Shown: positions 37,793 through 49,811 of the stretch, in pieces
Position numbering within the stretch: position 1 is the stretch's first letter
How the letters are laid out: every line of letters begins with the position of its first letter
DNA from: Acorus gramineus
Lineage: Eukaryota; Streptophyta; Magnoliopsida; Acorales; Acoraceae
NCBI GenBank assembly: GCA_030737835.1
Contig: CM060847.1
Location: 18,415,280 to 18,479,279 of the forward strand
Length of the DNA: 64,000 nt
Direction of reading: 5' to 3'
Translations under genes and position numbers: made by a program
Notes under the pieces: model-generated
What the model saw: the letters and a program-made list of their open reading frames with translations, nothing else
What the model was told of the DNA's origin: nothing
Database searches by the model: none

Positions 37793-38465
37793 GGATTAAG
37801 AGATTATTAATGTAGCGGTACATCTATTTCAAAATGGATCTAGATCATGTCTTATTATGTGTTTTGTGTTTTGTTGTTGTGCTTTATTTAATTTTCATGT
37901 ATTTTCTTTTGTTGTACTACCAGTTTCGATTAGAATAAACTCATTTTAATATATAAGTACAAATAATAATTAATATAATATTAATTTAAAAAAATAAAAA
38001 ATATTATTAAATATATGAAAAATTTAAACTATGTGTTAAACATATTCAATATTAAACTCATTTGAATCGTATCGACGATACCTATCCAATGATACCAATT
38101 TTATGAAAATTAAAATTATATTATAAAAATTATCAAACATTATTTAAAATAATAAAAAAAAACCTCCATATATGGAGTCTCATTTGAGGGCCTCCAAAAT
38201 GGAGACCGTACGTCTTTGCTTGGAGTGAAAATGAACTCCAAAATACATGTTTGCCAAGTGAAAACCTAACTAAATTTTGAGATTGATTGAGATTAACTAA
38301 AAAAATTAAAAAAAAAAAGTTGTTGCGGTTTTATCCGGATTTAGTTTTAAGTAATTAGGGGGTCATGCATTGACAATTATTAAAATTTATATATTAATTT
38401 AGATACTAATTTTAACAGCCATGCTAGATTGAGTAGGTTTAAGTTGACTCTTAACAAAATATAAA

Positions 38466-41400
38466 AAGGAAATTAATTAGAGGTCCTCCCAGTCACTCCC
38501 GTATTATTTTTTGGTCCCTGGACCTTTTTTACTTTTCTTTAGATCCCTATCACTGTATTTCATTATTTCTAGGTCTAAATTAACCCATTCCGTCATGTCC
38601 CCTTTTTAGAGTTTCAAAAATACCCTTCTAACCATTGCATTTACCTAAACTATCCAATCTCACTTTTTCTCTTTTTTTAACCTCACCAAATCGACTGACC
38701 CTTTCCTTATTCAAATCATTTTTTTTTCCAAACCCTTCTTCTTCTCCAATCGATTGAAACCTTTACACACTCCAACCCTTTTGTCCCCAACCTTTCTTCT
38801 TCCCCAAACCACCACTCCCTCACCATATCTTGTTCCCCACACCCCCTCCCCCTTCAAATCGACTGAAACCATTTTTCCTCCAACCCTTCTACGCGACGAC
38901 GACGGCGACAACGACGGCGGCGGCTACGGCAACCGTAACAATGACGGGGGAACATTTCTTCATCAACCGTTATAAGCAAAACTACATTTTTAAGAGGTAT
39001 ATAAAAAAACAGTTTTAATGGAGGATTAAATTGGGATATGTGAAACCCAGATTACCTTTATTTTAATGGATCATTTTTTGCATTTCCCACCTAGAACCTA
39101 CATTGCTTCTGTTTTTGCAATAAGGTACAATGTTAATAATATATAGCTGTTAATATACTATACACTGTTAATAATATATAGCTATTAATATACATCAATT
39201 TAGATTAATATTTTTTTTATCTTTTTGCTCTAGATTATATTTGCATTTGAAATAACTCACCAATGATGGCATGGCACTTCTAAAATTTTTCACATTGTTA
39301 ATGTTTGTTCTCTTCAAACCCTACCATGAAAAGTCATTGGTGTGCTCTAATCTTGTGTGAAAATGAAAAAAAAAATCAAAATTTCATCTCCTAAAAAAAT
39401 TAGATCTTCAGATGCCCATAGATTATTGCCGACTCTCTCCATTGCAAAGGGTTTTACAGTTGATGCATGAGAAAAAGAATGGATGTATGAAATTAGGGGA
39501 ATCCTACGGGTTGATGCTCCAACTTTTAGATGCTGCAGCATATGGACTCTGGATAAAAGACTACACAAGGGCCCTAGCACAGATGTCAAGATACTGTGAA
39601 CAAGCTGCGAAGTGGGCTGAAGACATGCAGATATCGAATTACAGTTTGAAGAATTGAGTCGTGTGGTGTAATTTGAAAAACAATGGATCTGATGATGCCT
39701 AAACTATTGTCATGTATAAACATCTATTTGTATTACATATTCCTATTGTCATGTATAAACAGCTATTTGTATTTAGTCAGATTATCTAACGTGCTTATTG
39801 AGTGCATGTTAATTTGATGATACCTAAACTATTATGAATGTATACATGGTAGTTAGTAACAGTTGATCCAAATGGACTACTAGTGTTTCGATAGTACGTA
39901 ACAGTGTATTCAGATGGCCTAACAATGTATTGGATTATCTTATATGCTTATTACTTATTGAGTGCATGCTTATATGATGATGCTTAAATTGTTGTGAAAG
40001 TATACAGAGTTGTGATTAATAGCGTACCTAAATCGATTGACAACAGAGGACAAAGATGACGTGAAAGATTTCATGCCGCTCTAGATAGTGTTCATGTTTG
40101 CAAGTTTTTTTTATTTTCAGTCGGCTAGTACAAGTGCTCACTACAACCAGTTATGTTGTGAATGATTGTCGTGTTAAGAATGATTCACTTACAGTACATT
40201 GTTAGTCCATCTGGGTGCACTGTTAACCATTCTAGGTACAATATTAAACTATATGGGTACACTGTTACAATGTATTTGCTAATTTTGAGTTCCATTTATT
40301 TTCCTGTGATTTTTTTTGTGATTCTTAGAAGAAAATGAAGAACTTAGATATGAAGGAACCAATTCTTTTTAGCTTTGACTGCCCCCACACTAGTTCATTT
40401 AATGCATCACTTCTTTTTCTTTTTCTGATAAATATTTCATCACTTGTGAAATGTGATTTTGGAGATTGGCATGAACAAATTAGCAATATTTCTTTTAATA
40501 GTAAATCCTAAGCTGATTTATCATGACGCACGCAAGTCATTAAGTTTTACTCTCATTTTACATGTCCAAAAAATTGATTTCTAATTGGATATAACTAAAT
40601 CGCGTCAATCATGACATACTTCAGACCATATATATCTTTGGCATTAAACATGTTAAACAGCCATGCTTTCATTAGAATGAGATAAGAGCTGCAAAAAAAA
40701 AAAAAGTTTAAAAGTCTATGTTTACAAGTCATTCAGAATCAACGCAAATACTACCTAAATGCACTCAGATGGGTCATTACTAGATACACTGGTACATTGT
40801 TACGCACTACTAATCCATTGTTATGCCATCTAAGTACACTGTTACACACTACCGAAACACTAGTAGTCCATTTGGATCCATTGTTACCAACTACCATGTA
40901 TACATTCACAATAGTTTAAATATCATCTAATCAGCATGCACTCAATAAGCATGCTAGATAATCTAAATAAATATAAATAGTTGTTCATACATGATAATGG
41001 AAATATGTAATACAAATAGATGTTTATACATGACAATAGTTTAAGCATCATCAGATCCATTGTTTTTCAAATTAGACCGTCAACTCTGTTCTTCAATTGT
41101 AACTGGATATTTGCATGTCTTTAACCCACTTTGTGGCTTGTTCAGAGTATCCTGGCATGTGTGTTAGGGCCCTTGTGTAGTCTTCTATCCATAGTCCATA
41201 TGATGCAACATCTAAAAATTGGAACAATTTTTTTCTAATGGTTATATTAAATGACTTTCAATGCATCGAACTTTCATATTTCATATATTACTTACAATAT
41301 TTGAATATGATATAGTTCTACTAATATGAACTACCCGTGCTTCACCATTGTATGAACAAAATGCCATGAAGGAATCCATGAATATTCTCAAATATTCTAC

Positions 41401-42944
41401 AAATGCGAATCTTGTAAGGTCATTGCCTAACAGCAACTGGATTGTTCTATATACATAGAATAACATATGACAAACATAGGTTATTCAAAAGAACTAACAA
41501 TATGCCTATAAACCCTAACAATGTACTAATAAGTTTTAACAATGTAACCGTAATGCCTAACAGTGTATCAATAGACTAACCATCAAAACAACTAAATTAC
41601 AACATTTCAGCCATTTCTATTCAGCACCAACAATATATCTCTAAACCAAATGTGTTAAAGTAATCATTTGCACTTCTATCTATAACTATAGGAAGGGGAA
41701 AAAAGAGTTGGATAAAATAGAACATTTTTTATCATGTATTTGCAAGCCTAAATAAATCCATATACATACATGAAATAAATTATTCAAATTGTTACACAAA
41801 AATGCAATATAAGCAACATAAAATAAGGGAATGTTTGCATATTCATTGGGTTCCAAACATACAAACAAATTTGAAAAAAAAGGAAAAGCAAAATATGGGT
41901 AAAACATGACTTGTGCTTGGAAATAATTGTATAAAACAATGTATATACATTACTAAACTACCAATCAACCTATAGGATTCCCCTAATTTTATACATTCAT
42001 TCTTTTTCTCATGCATCAAACATAAAACCCTTTGCAATGGAGAGAGTCGGCAATCATCTATGGGCATCTGAAGATCTAATTTTTTTAGGAGATGAAATTT
42101 TGATTTTTTTTTCATTTTCACACAAGATTAGAGCACACCAATGGCTTTTCATGGTAGGGTCTGAAGAGAACAAACATTAACAATGTGAAAAAATTTAGAA
42201 GTGACATGCCATCATTGGTGAGTTATTTCAAACGTAAATATAATCTAGAACAAAAAGATTAAAAAAAATATTGATCTAAATTGATGTATATTAACAGTGT
42301 ATAGTATATTAATAGCTATATATTATTAACAGTGTACCACATTGCAAAAACAGAGGTAATGTGGGTTTCACATATCCCAATTTAATCCTCCATTAAAACT
42401 ATTGTTTTATATACCCCTTAAAAATGTATTTTTTATTACAATGGTTGAAGAAGAAATGTTCCCCCGTCGTTGTCACAGTCACCGCCGTTGTCGCCGCCGT
42501 CGTCGTCGTCATTTGGGGAAGAAGAAGGGTTGGGGGAAAAATGGTTTCAGTCGATTTGAAGGGGGAGGGGGTGTGGGGAACAAGATATGGTGAGTGAGTG
42601 GTGGTTTGGGAAAGAAGAAAGGTTAGGAAAAAATGGGTTGGAGTCTGTAAATGTTTCAATTGATTGGGGAAGAAGAGAGGTTTGGGGAAAAAATGATTTG
42701 AATAAGAAAATGTTTAGTCGATTTGGTGAGGGAAAAAAGAGATAAAGTGAGATTGGATAGTTTAGGTAAATGTAATGGTTGAAAAGGTATTATTGGAAGT
42801 CTAAAAAGGGGATCTGATGGAATAGGTTAATTTGGACCTAGAAATAATGAAATACAGTGATAGAGATTTAGAAAAATGTCAAAAAGGTCTAGGGACCTAA
42901 AAATAATACAGGGGTGGCTGGGATGACCTCTAATTAATTTTTCC
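38466..42944. mobile_element. Foldback element with arms of about 2 kb
   Basis: Left end AAGGAAATTAATTAGAGGTC and right end reversed GGAAAAATTAATTAGAGGTC start inverted arms. These continue through the CGACGACGG-rich patch (38890-38930 against 42470-42510), the GATTATTGCCGACTCTCTCC segment (39420 against 42050) and the ACTAGTGTTTCG segment (39880 against 40860). Only about 400 bp in the middle are unpaired. A 9-bp target duplication AAATATAAA flanks it (38457-38465, 42945-42953). No transposase. The 9-bp duplication and long arms fit Mutator-like or foldback elements. Confidence 0.85.
39412..39657 (+). other. 81-codon open frame in the left arm, unknown
   Basis: Starts MPIDYCRLSPLQRVLQLMHE and ends AKWAEDMQISNYSLKN. 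I do not recognise the family. The same coding-like text occurs in the opposite arm: about 41090-41220 reads YGLWIEDYTRALTHMPGY on the minus strand, and about 42000-42110 carries the MPIDDCRLSPLQRVL part, separated there by extra sequence. It could be a captured host gene piece or element-encoded. Expression is unknown. Confidence 0.35.
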
Positions 42945-43093
42945 AAATATAAATACATATGCTTTCATACAATGAAAATGACTTTTTCATATTTTATTCC
43001 AATTAATTCTGATTTTCTCTACAAATTTTTTTTATTTTAAACTAATTAATGTAACCAAGATCAAATGAAGTTCATTCTTATCTCCCACACTAA

Positions 43094-45089
43094 GGTGGTG
43101 TTTGGCAGCAGCGGAATGCGGATTTTAAGTACTGATTAATAAGTGCAGAAAGAGGTTATGCTGATAATCTTTAAGAGTTCAGAAAAAAAAAGTGTTTGGT
43201 TCAGCAGAAAATATTATGCAGTTATTTAGATAAGTGTGTTTGGTTGACGATTTAACATATGTGCTTATTAGGAGGGTATTTCAGTCTATTTTATAAGTGA
43301 TGAATGTTATTTTAATGTTTGGTTGAAAACATGAAAACATGCTTTGAGATATTAAATATTAATGCTTTTTTCCATTAAATACATCAACCACAAATGCCCT
43401 ATATTATACAATTAAATATTTTTGTGGATTGGGCTACACATGAAAAACAAATAATTTTTTATCAAACTGTAGATTCCTATAACAAAGCAGAGATGCCTTC
43501 CTATACATCCCCGTCGTCTTCGAACGCATGCCCTCCGCAGCAGAAGCAGCAGCTCCAGGACCTGATCGATTCGGCCCGTCCGTTCCTCCGCGGTGAGCTT
43601 GAAACGGTGGACCCGGCCCTCCCGTCTCTGATCTCGGTCCTCCGATCGGCCGGAGCCGGGGAGTGCTGGCACAAGCACGGAAGCTTCCTGGACCACCTGA
43701 TGGACGTCTACAAGATCCTGAAGCTTTGGTCCGCACCCGACGAGGTCGCCCGCTGCGGCCTCTTCCACTCCGCCTACTCCAACTCCTACGTCAACCTCAC
43801 CATCTTCGACGCCGCCACCTCCCGCGACCACGTTCGCCGCCTCATCGGTGATCCCGCCGAGAACCTAATCCACCTCTTCTGCGTCGTCCCCCGTCAGCCG
43901 CCCATCCATGACGACCTCCTGTTCCAATACCCCTCCGAATCCGAGCTCGTCGAACACCTGAAGTCATCCGAGAAGTCCCTCCTGAAAGCGAGGGAGGAAG
44001 GGATCTTCGATCCGGATGAGCCATGGCAGAGGAAGATCCGATCGGTCCTCCCCCCTGACGGGGTGGTCGTGAAGCACATCAAAACAGGGGAGGATCTGCG
44101 GGTGTCGAGGAGGGTCGTCGCGACGTTCTTGATGATGACCATGGCGGACTTCAGCGACCAGATATTTGGGTTCCAGGACTCGCTCTTCGAGAACATCGAC
44201 GAACGGCTGGGATTCGCCGGGAACAATCACAAGGCGATCTGGCCGGGGGACGGAAAGCCGGGGCTGTGGATGAACTCGATTTCCAGGATGGGCGCGATCT
44301 ACAGCCTAATCGTCCGAGACGAAGAGATCATGATCGAGGAGAGGAAGAGATCCAACGGTGATGGTGTGGACGAAAGCAGGGACGAGCAGATCGAGCTGGT
44401 GATACCGCCGGTGTTGGAAGGGTGTACGAGGATCCTGGACGCGGAGGAGCAGATCAAGGCGAGGGATCTGTATTGGAAGGCGGTCGCCTGTGGAGAGGAA
44501 GAAAAGAAGGGTGAAGAGGAAATGGAGGGGCTGCTATTGGAGTGCGTGGAGAGGAACCCATTCGTGGGGGAGCCGCACCTGGTGTTGGGACAGTTGTATA
44601 TGGGGATGGGGAGGTACGAGGAGGCCGAGAGGGAGGCGGAGAGGGGGCTGAGACTGGTGGTGGAGTGGGGGAGTCCATGGGACAAGAGGATGAGTTGGGA
44701 GGGATGGGTGGCTTGGGGAAGGGTGATTCTCATGAAGGCTAGGGTTTGGGAGAGCTCCTCCTCAGCAGCGGTATTCGAAGGACTCGACGAAGAGAAATGA
44801 GTGTGGAGAGAGAGAGTGTGTTTGGTTTCCCCCTTTTATACCTCTGGTAATTTGGGTTAAGTTGTAGGGGTACAGAGGTCATTTCACCTCGGTTTAAAAA
44901 CGAGGAAAGGCGACTGCGGATTATTAAGTGGACGGGATGTCGAGGAAATTATTCGAGCTTATTTAGAGGATGGAGGAATGATAAGCTCTGATTTTGTGCT
45001 ATCAACCAAACATGCTTATACTCATTAAACAGGAAATTATCCGGTTTCAGCTAAATAAGCTCTTAATAGTGGATGCACCAAACACCGCC
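43094..45089. mobile_element. Harbinger-like (Pack-type) TIR element carrying a complete gene
   Basis: Ends are GGTGGTGTTTGGCAGCAGCG and reversed GGCGGTGTTTGGTGCATCCA, followed by degenerate subterminal inverted sequence (TGTTTGGTTGA near 43230, its reverse near 45005). TAA lies on both sides (43091-43093 and 45090-45092). Flanking DNA is the AT-rich repeat whose uninterrupted relative is at 6016-6150, so these 2 kb look inserted as one block. No transposase is encoded; the only frame is the gene at 43493-44800. TAA duplication and GGYGGTGTTTGG ends fit PIF/Harbinger. Confidence 0.78.
43493..44800 (+). CDS. DUF6817-like HD-fold plus TPR-like protein, intronless
   Basis: 435-codon intact, GC-rich frame in AT-rich surroundings. 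The N-terminal half contains CWHKHGSFLDHLMDVYKILK (about residues 59-78) and CGLFHSAYSN (about 85-94), a histidine pattern like the HD-domain-related DUF6817 family of plants and bacteria. The C-terminal third contains a TPR-like helix pair (LVLGQLYMGMGRYEEAEREA). Biochemical role is unknown to me; DUF6817 is recalled, not searched. An upstream in-frame ATG at 43394 would add 33 AT-rich residues; the start MPSYTSPSSS at 43493, where GC content rises, is preferred. Codon third positions are strongly G/C. No intron, stop or frameshift is visible. The gene lies wholly inside the Harbinger-like element. Confidence 0.82.
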   Translation: MPSYTSPSSSNACPPQQKQQLQDLIDSARPFLRGELETVDPALPSLISVLRSAGAGECWHKHGSFLDHLMDVYKILKLWSAPDEVARCGLFHSAYSNSYVNLTIFDAATSRDHVRRLIGDPAENLIHLFCVVPRQPPIHDDLLFQYPSESELVEHLKSSEKSLLKAREEGIFDPDEPWQRKIRSVLPPDGVVVKHIKTGEDLRVSRRVVATFLMMTMADFSDQIFGFQDSLFENIDERLGFAGNNHKAIWPGDGKPGLWMNSISRMGAIYSLIVRDEEIMIEERKRSNGDGVDESRDEQIELVIPPVLEGCTRILDAEEQIKARDLYWKAVACGEEEKKGEEEMEGLLLECVERNPFVGEPHLVLGQLYMGMGRYEEAEREAERGLRLVVEWGSPWDKRMSWEGWVAWGRVILMKARVWESSSSAAVFEGLDEEK

Positions 45090-47388
45090 TAACACTAGTA
45101 GAACTTTTTTTTTCTTACTAGTTTAATTTTCTTTGTAAAAGTTCACATCTTGCACCAACAATCCACAATAACAATGCGAGGTTTGGTCATGCATCAAATA
45201 TTGAAGATGAATATGCTTGACATGAAGAACTCATTTTAGACTTTAGACATTAAATGGGAGAGTGCGTGCATCAAGGGGAATCATGGACTTGAAGTGTATA
45301 ATGTGATCTTGAAAAGAAGATATGAAGAAGTATGGGAGGTTGAAGAAGAAGAGGAACAAATCAAACATCACACCCTCAAACGTAAAAATATACTTTTTAA
45401 TGGCAACCACTGACATACTAAAAAATTTGGAGAAATATTTTTTTAAAGCATCATGTGATAGGAACAACTTGACAAAATTGTGTTATACGAGGGGTATATA
45501 TATAAAAATCCCTATGGTCCATAAGTTTTGTACAATGAAACGTCATACTTAATTTTTTGTTAGGGTTTGGTGTTTTATCAAAGAATGGATTGACCACACA
45601 AACCACAAATATCATTCAAAAGAAAACAAAATGTCAAATACAACTACAACGATGTTGTACCTGAAAGAAGAAACCAAGTTGAGAGAGACATTGAATGTAC
45701 AAATGGAACAATAAATGTGTGTTATTGATATGAAAAATGATATGTCCAGTCCCTGTTACAGCCCTAATTATAGTCTATTCTAATTTTTTTAAAAAAAATC
45801 ATACACTTTTCAAATAAAGTGCATGCTGTTTATGAAATGAAATATATACTGAGATACATTAGTGTATTTTTTTTAAATTAAAAAAATTATAAAAAAATTT
45901 ACACTATATACTATGATAAAACCTCATACTACGTTATCATAACATATAAAGCTGCAAAACGAACTGTGTGTATCAGCGCTCTATTAATATATCGGCATGT
46001 GGACCTTTGGGAATAGCCCGAGTCTACAAAGTGCTCACATTAAAAGAAAATTTGGAAAATTTTACACAATTTCTTTTTCACGTTCAAACGTAGTTATCTT
46101 AAAATCATATTGAAATACATATTTTTTAATTAAAAAGTATTTTTAATTAGTCAAAGCTGGTAGAAAAAGATCAAGGTTGTCCTTAAATTTGAGAAAACAA
46201 TATATCCATCATTCCATCTCTATACGCAACCATTTCTACAAACCCCAACCATTTATATTTTTTCACAAATTTTATACTCCTTTAATAAAGTATATATTAT
46301 TATGAAAAATGAAGTACATATCTAGATTAAACAATACATCTTTTTTTTCATAAAACATGATAATTTTTTTATTAAAACAGTACATATAGAAAGTATATAT
46401 TATTATTAAACAGTACATATTTTTTTTCATAAAACATGATAATTTTTAAATTTTATCGAACACTACACAAATGAAATACTGTGTTATATACTCCACTAAT
46501 AGAATGTTTAAGCGGATGAGAGACCATTTTAAGCTGCAGAAGGAGTTATAAAATAGACTGAGTGCATCATCTCTCTATTAAAAATGAAATATTCACACAT
46601 GGGTTATCAGATTATAGATGACGATGGTGCAGGATTTTGGACTAGTATTAATAAATGCATAAAACAATGAAAATTATTAACATATCCCTTGCAAGCTTTC
46701 CTAAAAATACTTCTTGCAATCTTTTGGTGACACCTTTAGAAAGGTTACATCAATATTAATGAATACATGATACAATCAATCATACTCACTAATCAAAACT
46801 CAAATCTCAAATGTTTTTATTTTTTTTTAAATAGTAAACTTCATCTAATGATGTATATGCTTTGATAAAAAAATATATATCGTTTTATTTTGAGTTGAAT
46901 GAACCCAGTTTTAGTAAGTGTAAGAAAAAATTTAGTAAGATATATACATCATATCTAACGAGGTATATGCTTCACTGAATCTATAAGAAGTATATAATTC
47001 TGTATTTTGAACTGAAGAAAAAAATTGAGTGTATCAACACTCATTATATATTGATGTGTACCGGGCTGCGAAATAGACGAGGGTGTATTAATGCCCTTGA
47101 TGAATATATTTTTAAGAGCAACAGAATGGTTGCGAATTGAATAAGATCAGATTATAACTCCTTATAACTATTCTGGTATGTTTGTTTTCTCTATAAATAC
47201 AATTATAAAAGAAACAATCATATTATAAATCAAAATGAATTGATCTTGTAACGAGAGAGAGAGAGAGAGAGATTAATTTCAGAGTGATGGCGAACAGAAT
47301 TTTTTTCTTCCACAAACGTTATTTTTTTTTGTATTATATTGAATTATCTCTTGAATTTGTCATGTTAATGAGACTAAATTATAATAAT
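45090..47388. other. AT-rich repeat region, no gene seen
   Basis: 45090-45720 continues the dispersed repeat interrupted by the Harbinger-like element. Several short copies of a motif family (AAAATGGGCTGAGTGTAACAACAC-like) occur near 45950, 46550, 47030 and 47090 and elsewhere in the window (9240, 33560, 53020, 54940, 56850). A GA microsatellite lies at 47252-47271. Confidence 0.6.
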
Positions 47389-48829
47389 AGTCATGATATT
47401 CAGCCCCAATTTATAGGCCCCACTCATAAGTCGCATTAGGTGTCCTTTTCTTATTTGATGACTTGTTAACTTTTGTAAAAAGATAAAAAGGTAAAATGCG
47501 GATATGCTATTATTAAAAATTCGTTTCATTAACCCAAAAAACCCGTCCCCTTAACCCAAAAAGGTAAAACGTTAAAATACGGATGCGCCATTTATTGAAT
47601 GTCGGTTACAATAAAATTTACCTATTTTCAAATTTGAATTTCGAAATCTTTACCTAAATTGTAATTGAATTTCGATTTCAGTTACACTAAAACTTACTTA
47701 AAATACACCAAAACTTACCGAAATTATTTTTCATCAAAATCTTTCAAACGGCCTAAATTTTTATTTCAAAATGTAACAGAAGTTCAAGAAAAAATAAAAC
47801 TATTAAAAATAATGAAAAATATATTTGCAGTAGGAATCTAAAAAACATAAACTGTTCTTTATTTTTAAACGATCTGAAATAAATCACCTACATTTATTTA
47901 AACATTTCATTTTTTGGTGAAGTTTAGATTAATTGATAAATGTGTGTAAATTTGAAAAGTCAATTACATTTTATACTAATTTGAACATTATATGCAACTG
48001 AATTTGGTATACATTTTCATTATTTGTTAAATATTTCTTTTTTTTAGAATAACTTAAATTGGCAATTGTAACTGTTTCTTTTTTATGAACTGTATGTTAC
48101 ATTTGTTAAATGTTTCAATGAATTAACTGAAGTCATAGATGTCTGATGTTTTTCTATTTTTATATAGCTTATATCGAAAAATGTAATAGAATTTATTTTT
48201 TCATAAACTATATTAACATTTTATTAAATGTAACACACAACAAAAATATTTTTAATTTTTTCCATAAAATGTAACAGAATATTGAAGAAAGAATCTATTT
48301 TTAAATTCAAATTGCTGTCTGCCTTCTAAAGAAAATGTAACAAACTCCCCTGAAATGACATTTCAGGCATTACAACAACAAAATAACTAGCTCACAAGAT
48401 ATTCATCATGTCTTGATTTTAGAAACGTCTAGTTACATTTTAGGAATATAACTAACATCAAACAAATGTTTAGTTACATTTGGAAAATGTAACCGGCTCA
48501 AACAGTTACATTTATAAATGTAATTAATGAGATGTTCAAGTTTTAGTTTGACAATGCAATTGGCGTTCCAAAATTTTTTTTTAGGAAAGGTTCAAATTAG
48601 TTTCAGATGTAACTTACATCCGAACATATAAACTATCAAATTAGTTTGATAGTTTATTTTAGATGAACTAAAAAAATCAAAACATGGAAAACAAATTAAT
48701 ATCAAACACAAAAAAATGAATTATAAAAACAAATCAAGTAATAAAAACTCAATTGCACATCGGAACATTAACAAATGCCAAACCTGATTCGCCATACTAA
48801 GACGATATCCAAATCGCTCAAAAACAAAA

Positions 48830-49780
48830 TGTTGGAATTTTATGACCAAAATACATGATCCTTATGCTCTAATGTGATGTGTAACCACTCCTCTAATTGC
48901 GTTTTATATGTCTTCTGCATGCCTGAATGGAATTTAATTACATGTGTTTCATTCATTTGTCCAAATTAAACCCCCTAAGCGTAGCGTTTTAATTGCATGA
49001 GTCACAAATGACACCATAGCATGCGTTTGTGGCATATATTTAGTAACCGTAAATTTAATCTCATGCATTTCTTGGGGAACCGTTGCATGCATTAATCTTG
49101 GTGCATTAATAATACACAGCTCATGCATGCATGGAATTGAAAAGGTTGATACTCTTGCTTATATAAAGGCATGATGCACCATTTTATATGACATAGAGAG
49201 GCATGATCAACAAAACATTTTTCAGTGCATTCAACCTGTCACGCCCCAGGGCGGCCGTCCCCAGGACGCGGCAAGTGTATATATGATATCAGTAACAGGA
49301 AATCAATAATCATACCATAACAACAACTTAAAATGACAACACAGGTAAAGCAGGGCTGACATAATATATACACCAAATGCGGAAGCTAAAAAGACTGAGT
49401 CTGTAGTCAAAACATACTACAGACTCGATACACAATCGTAAGTCCTGTGAGAGCCAACATGTCCATAAATATATACATACCAATAAAGTCCATACAAAAT
49501 CAACTAGGTGCCGAAGCACAGAGTATATACGTACAACTGAAAGAAGGGTGCTGATGGCCTCAAAACTCGTGGGACGCGGCGCTACCCTCTACTGGTGTCG
49601 TCGCCCGAGAAGCTCCTCCCTCAGATGGCACTGAAAAAGACAATATGCGAGGGGTGAGCCACACGCTCAGTGAATAGCACAACCCATGCATACAGTTCAT
49701 ATTAACCACATTTAAGCAATTCATAAGCCACAAGTGGCATAATATCACAATCCGGGGGCTCGTTCATCGCCGAACCCCAT

Positions 49781-49811
<31 letters not shown>

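Noticed and set aside
43394-43492. Upstream ATG extending the DUF6817-like gene by 33 codons
   Set aside because: The extension is AT-rich, matches the element's flanking character and breaks the sharp GC rise at 43493; the shorter start is favoured.
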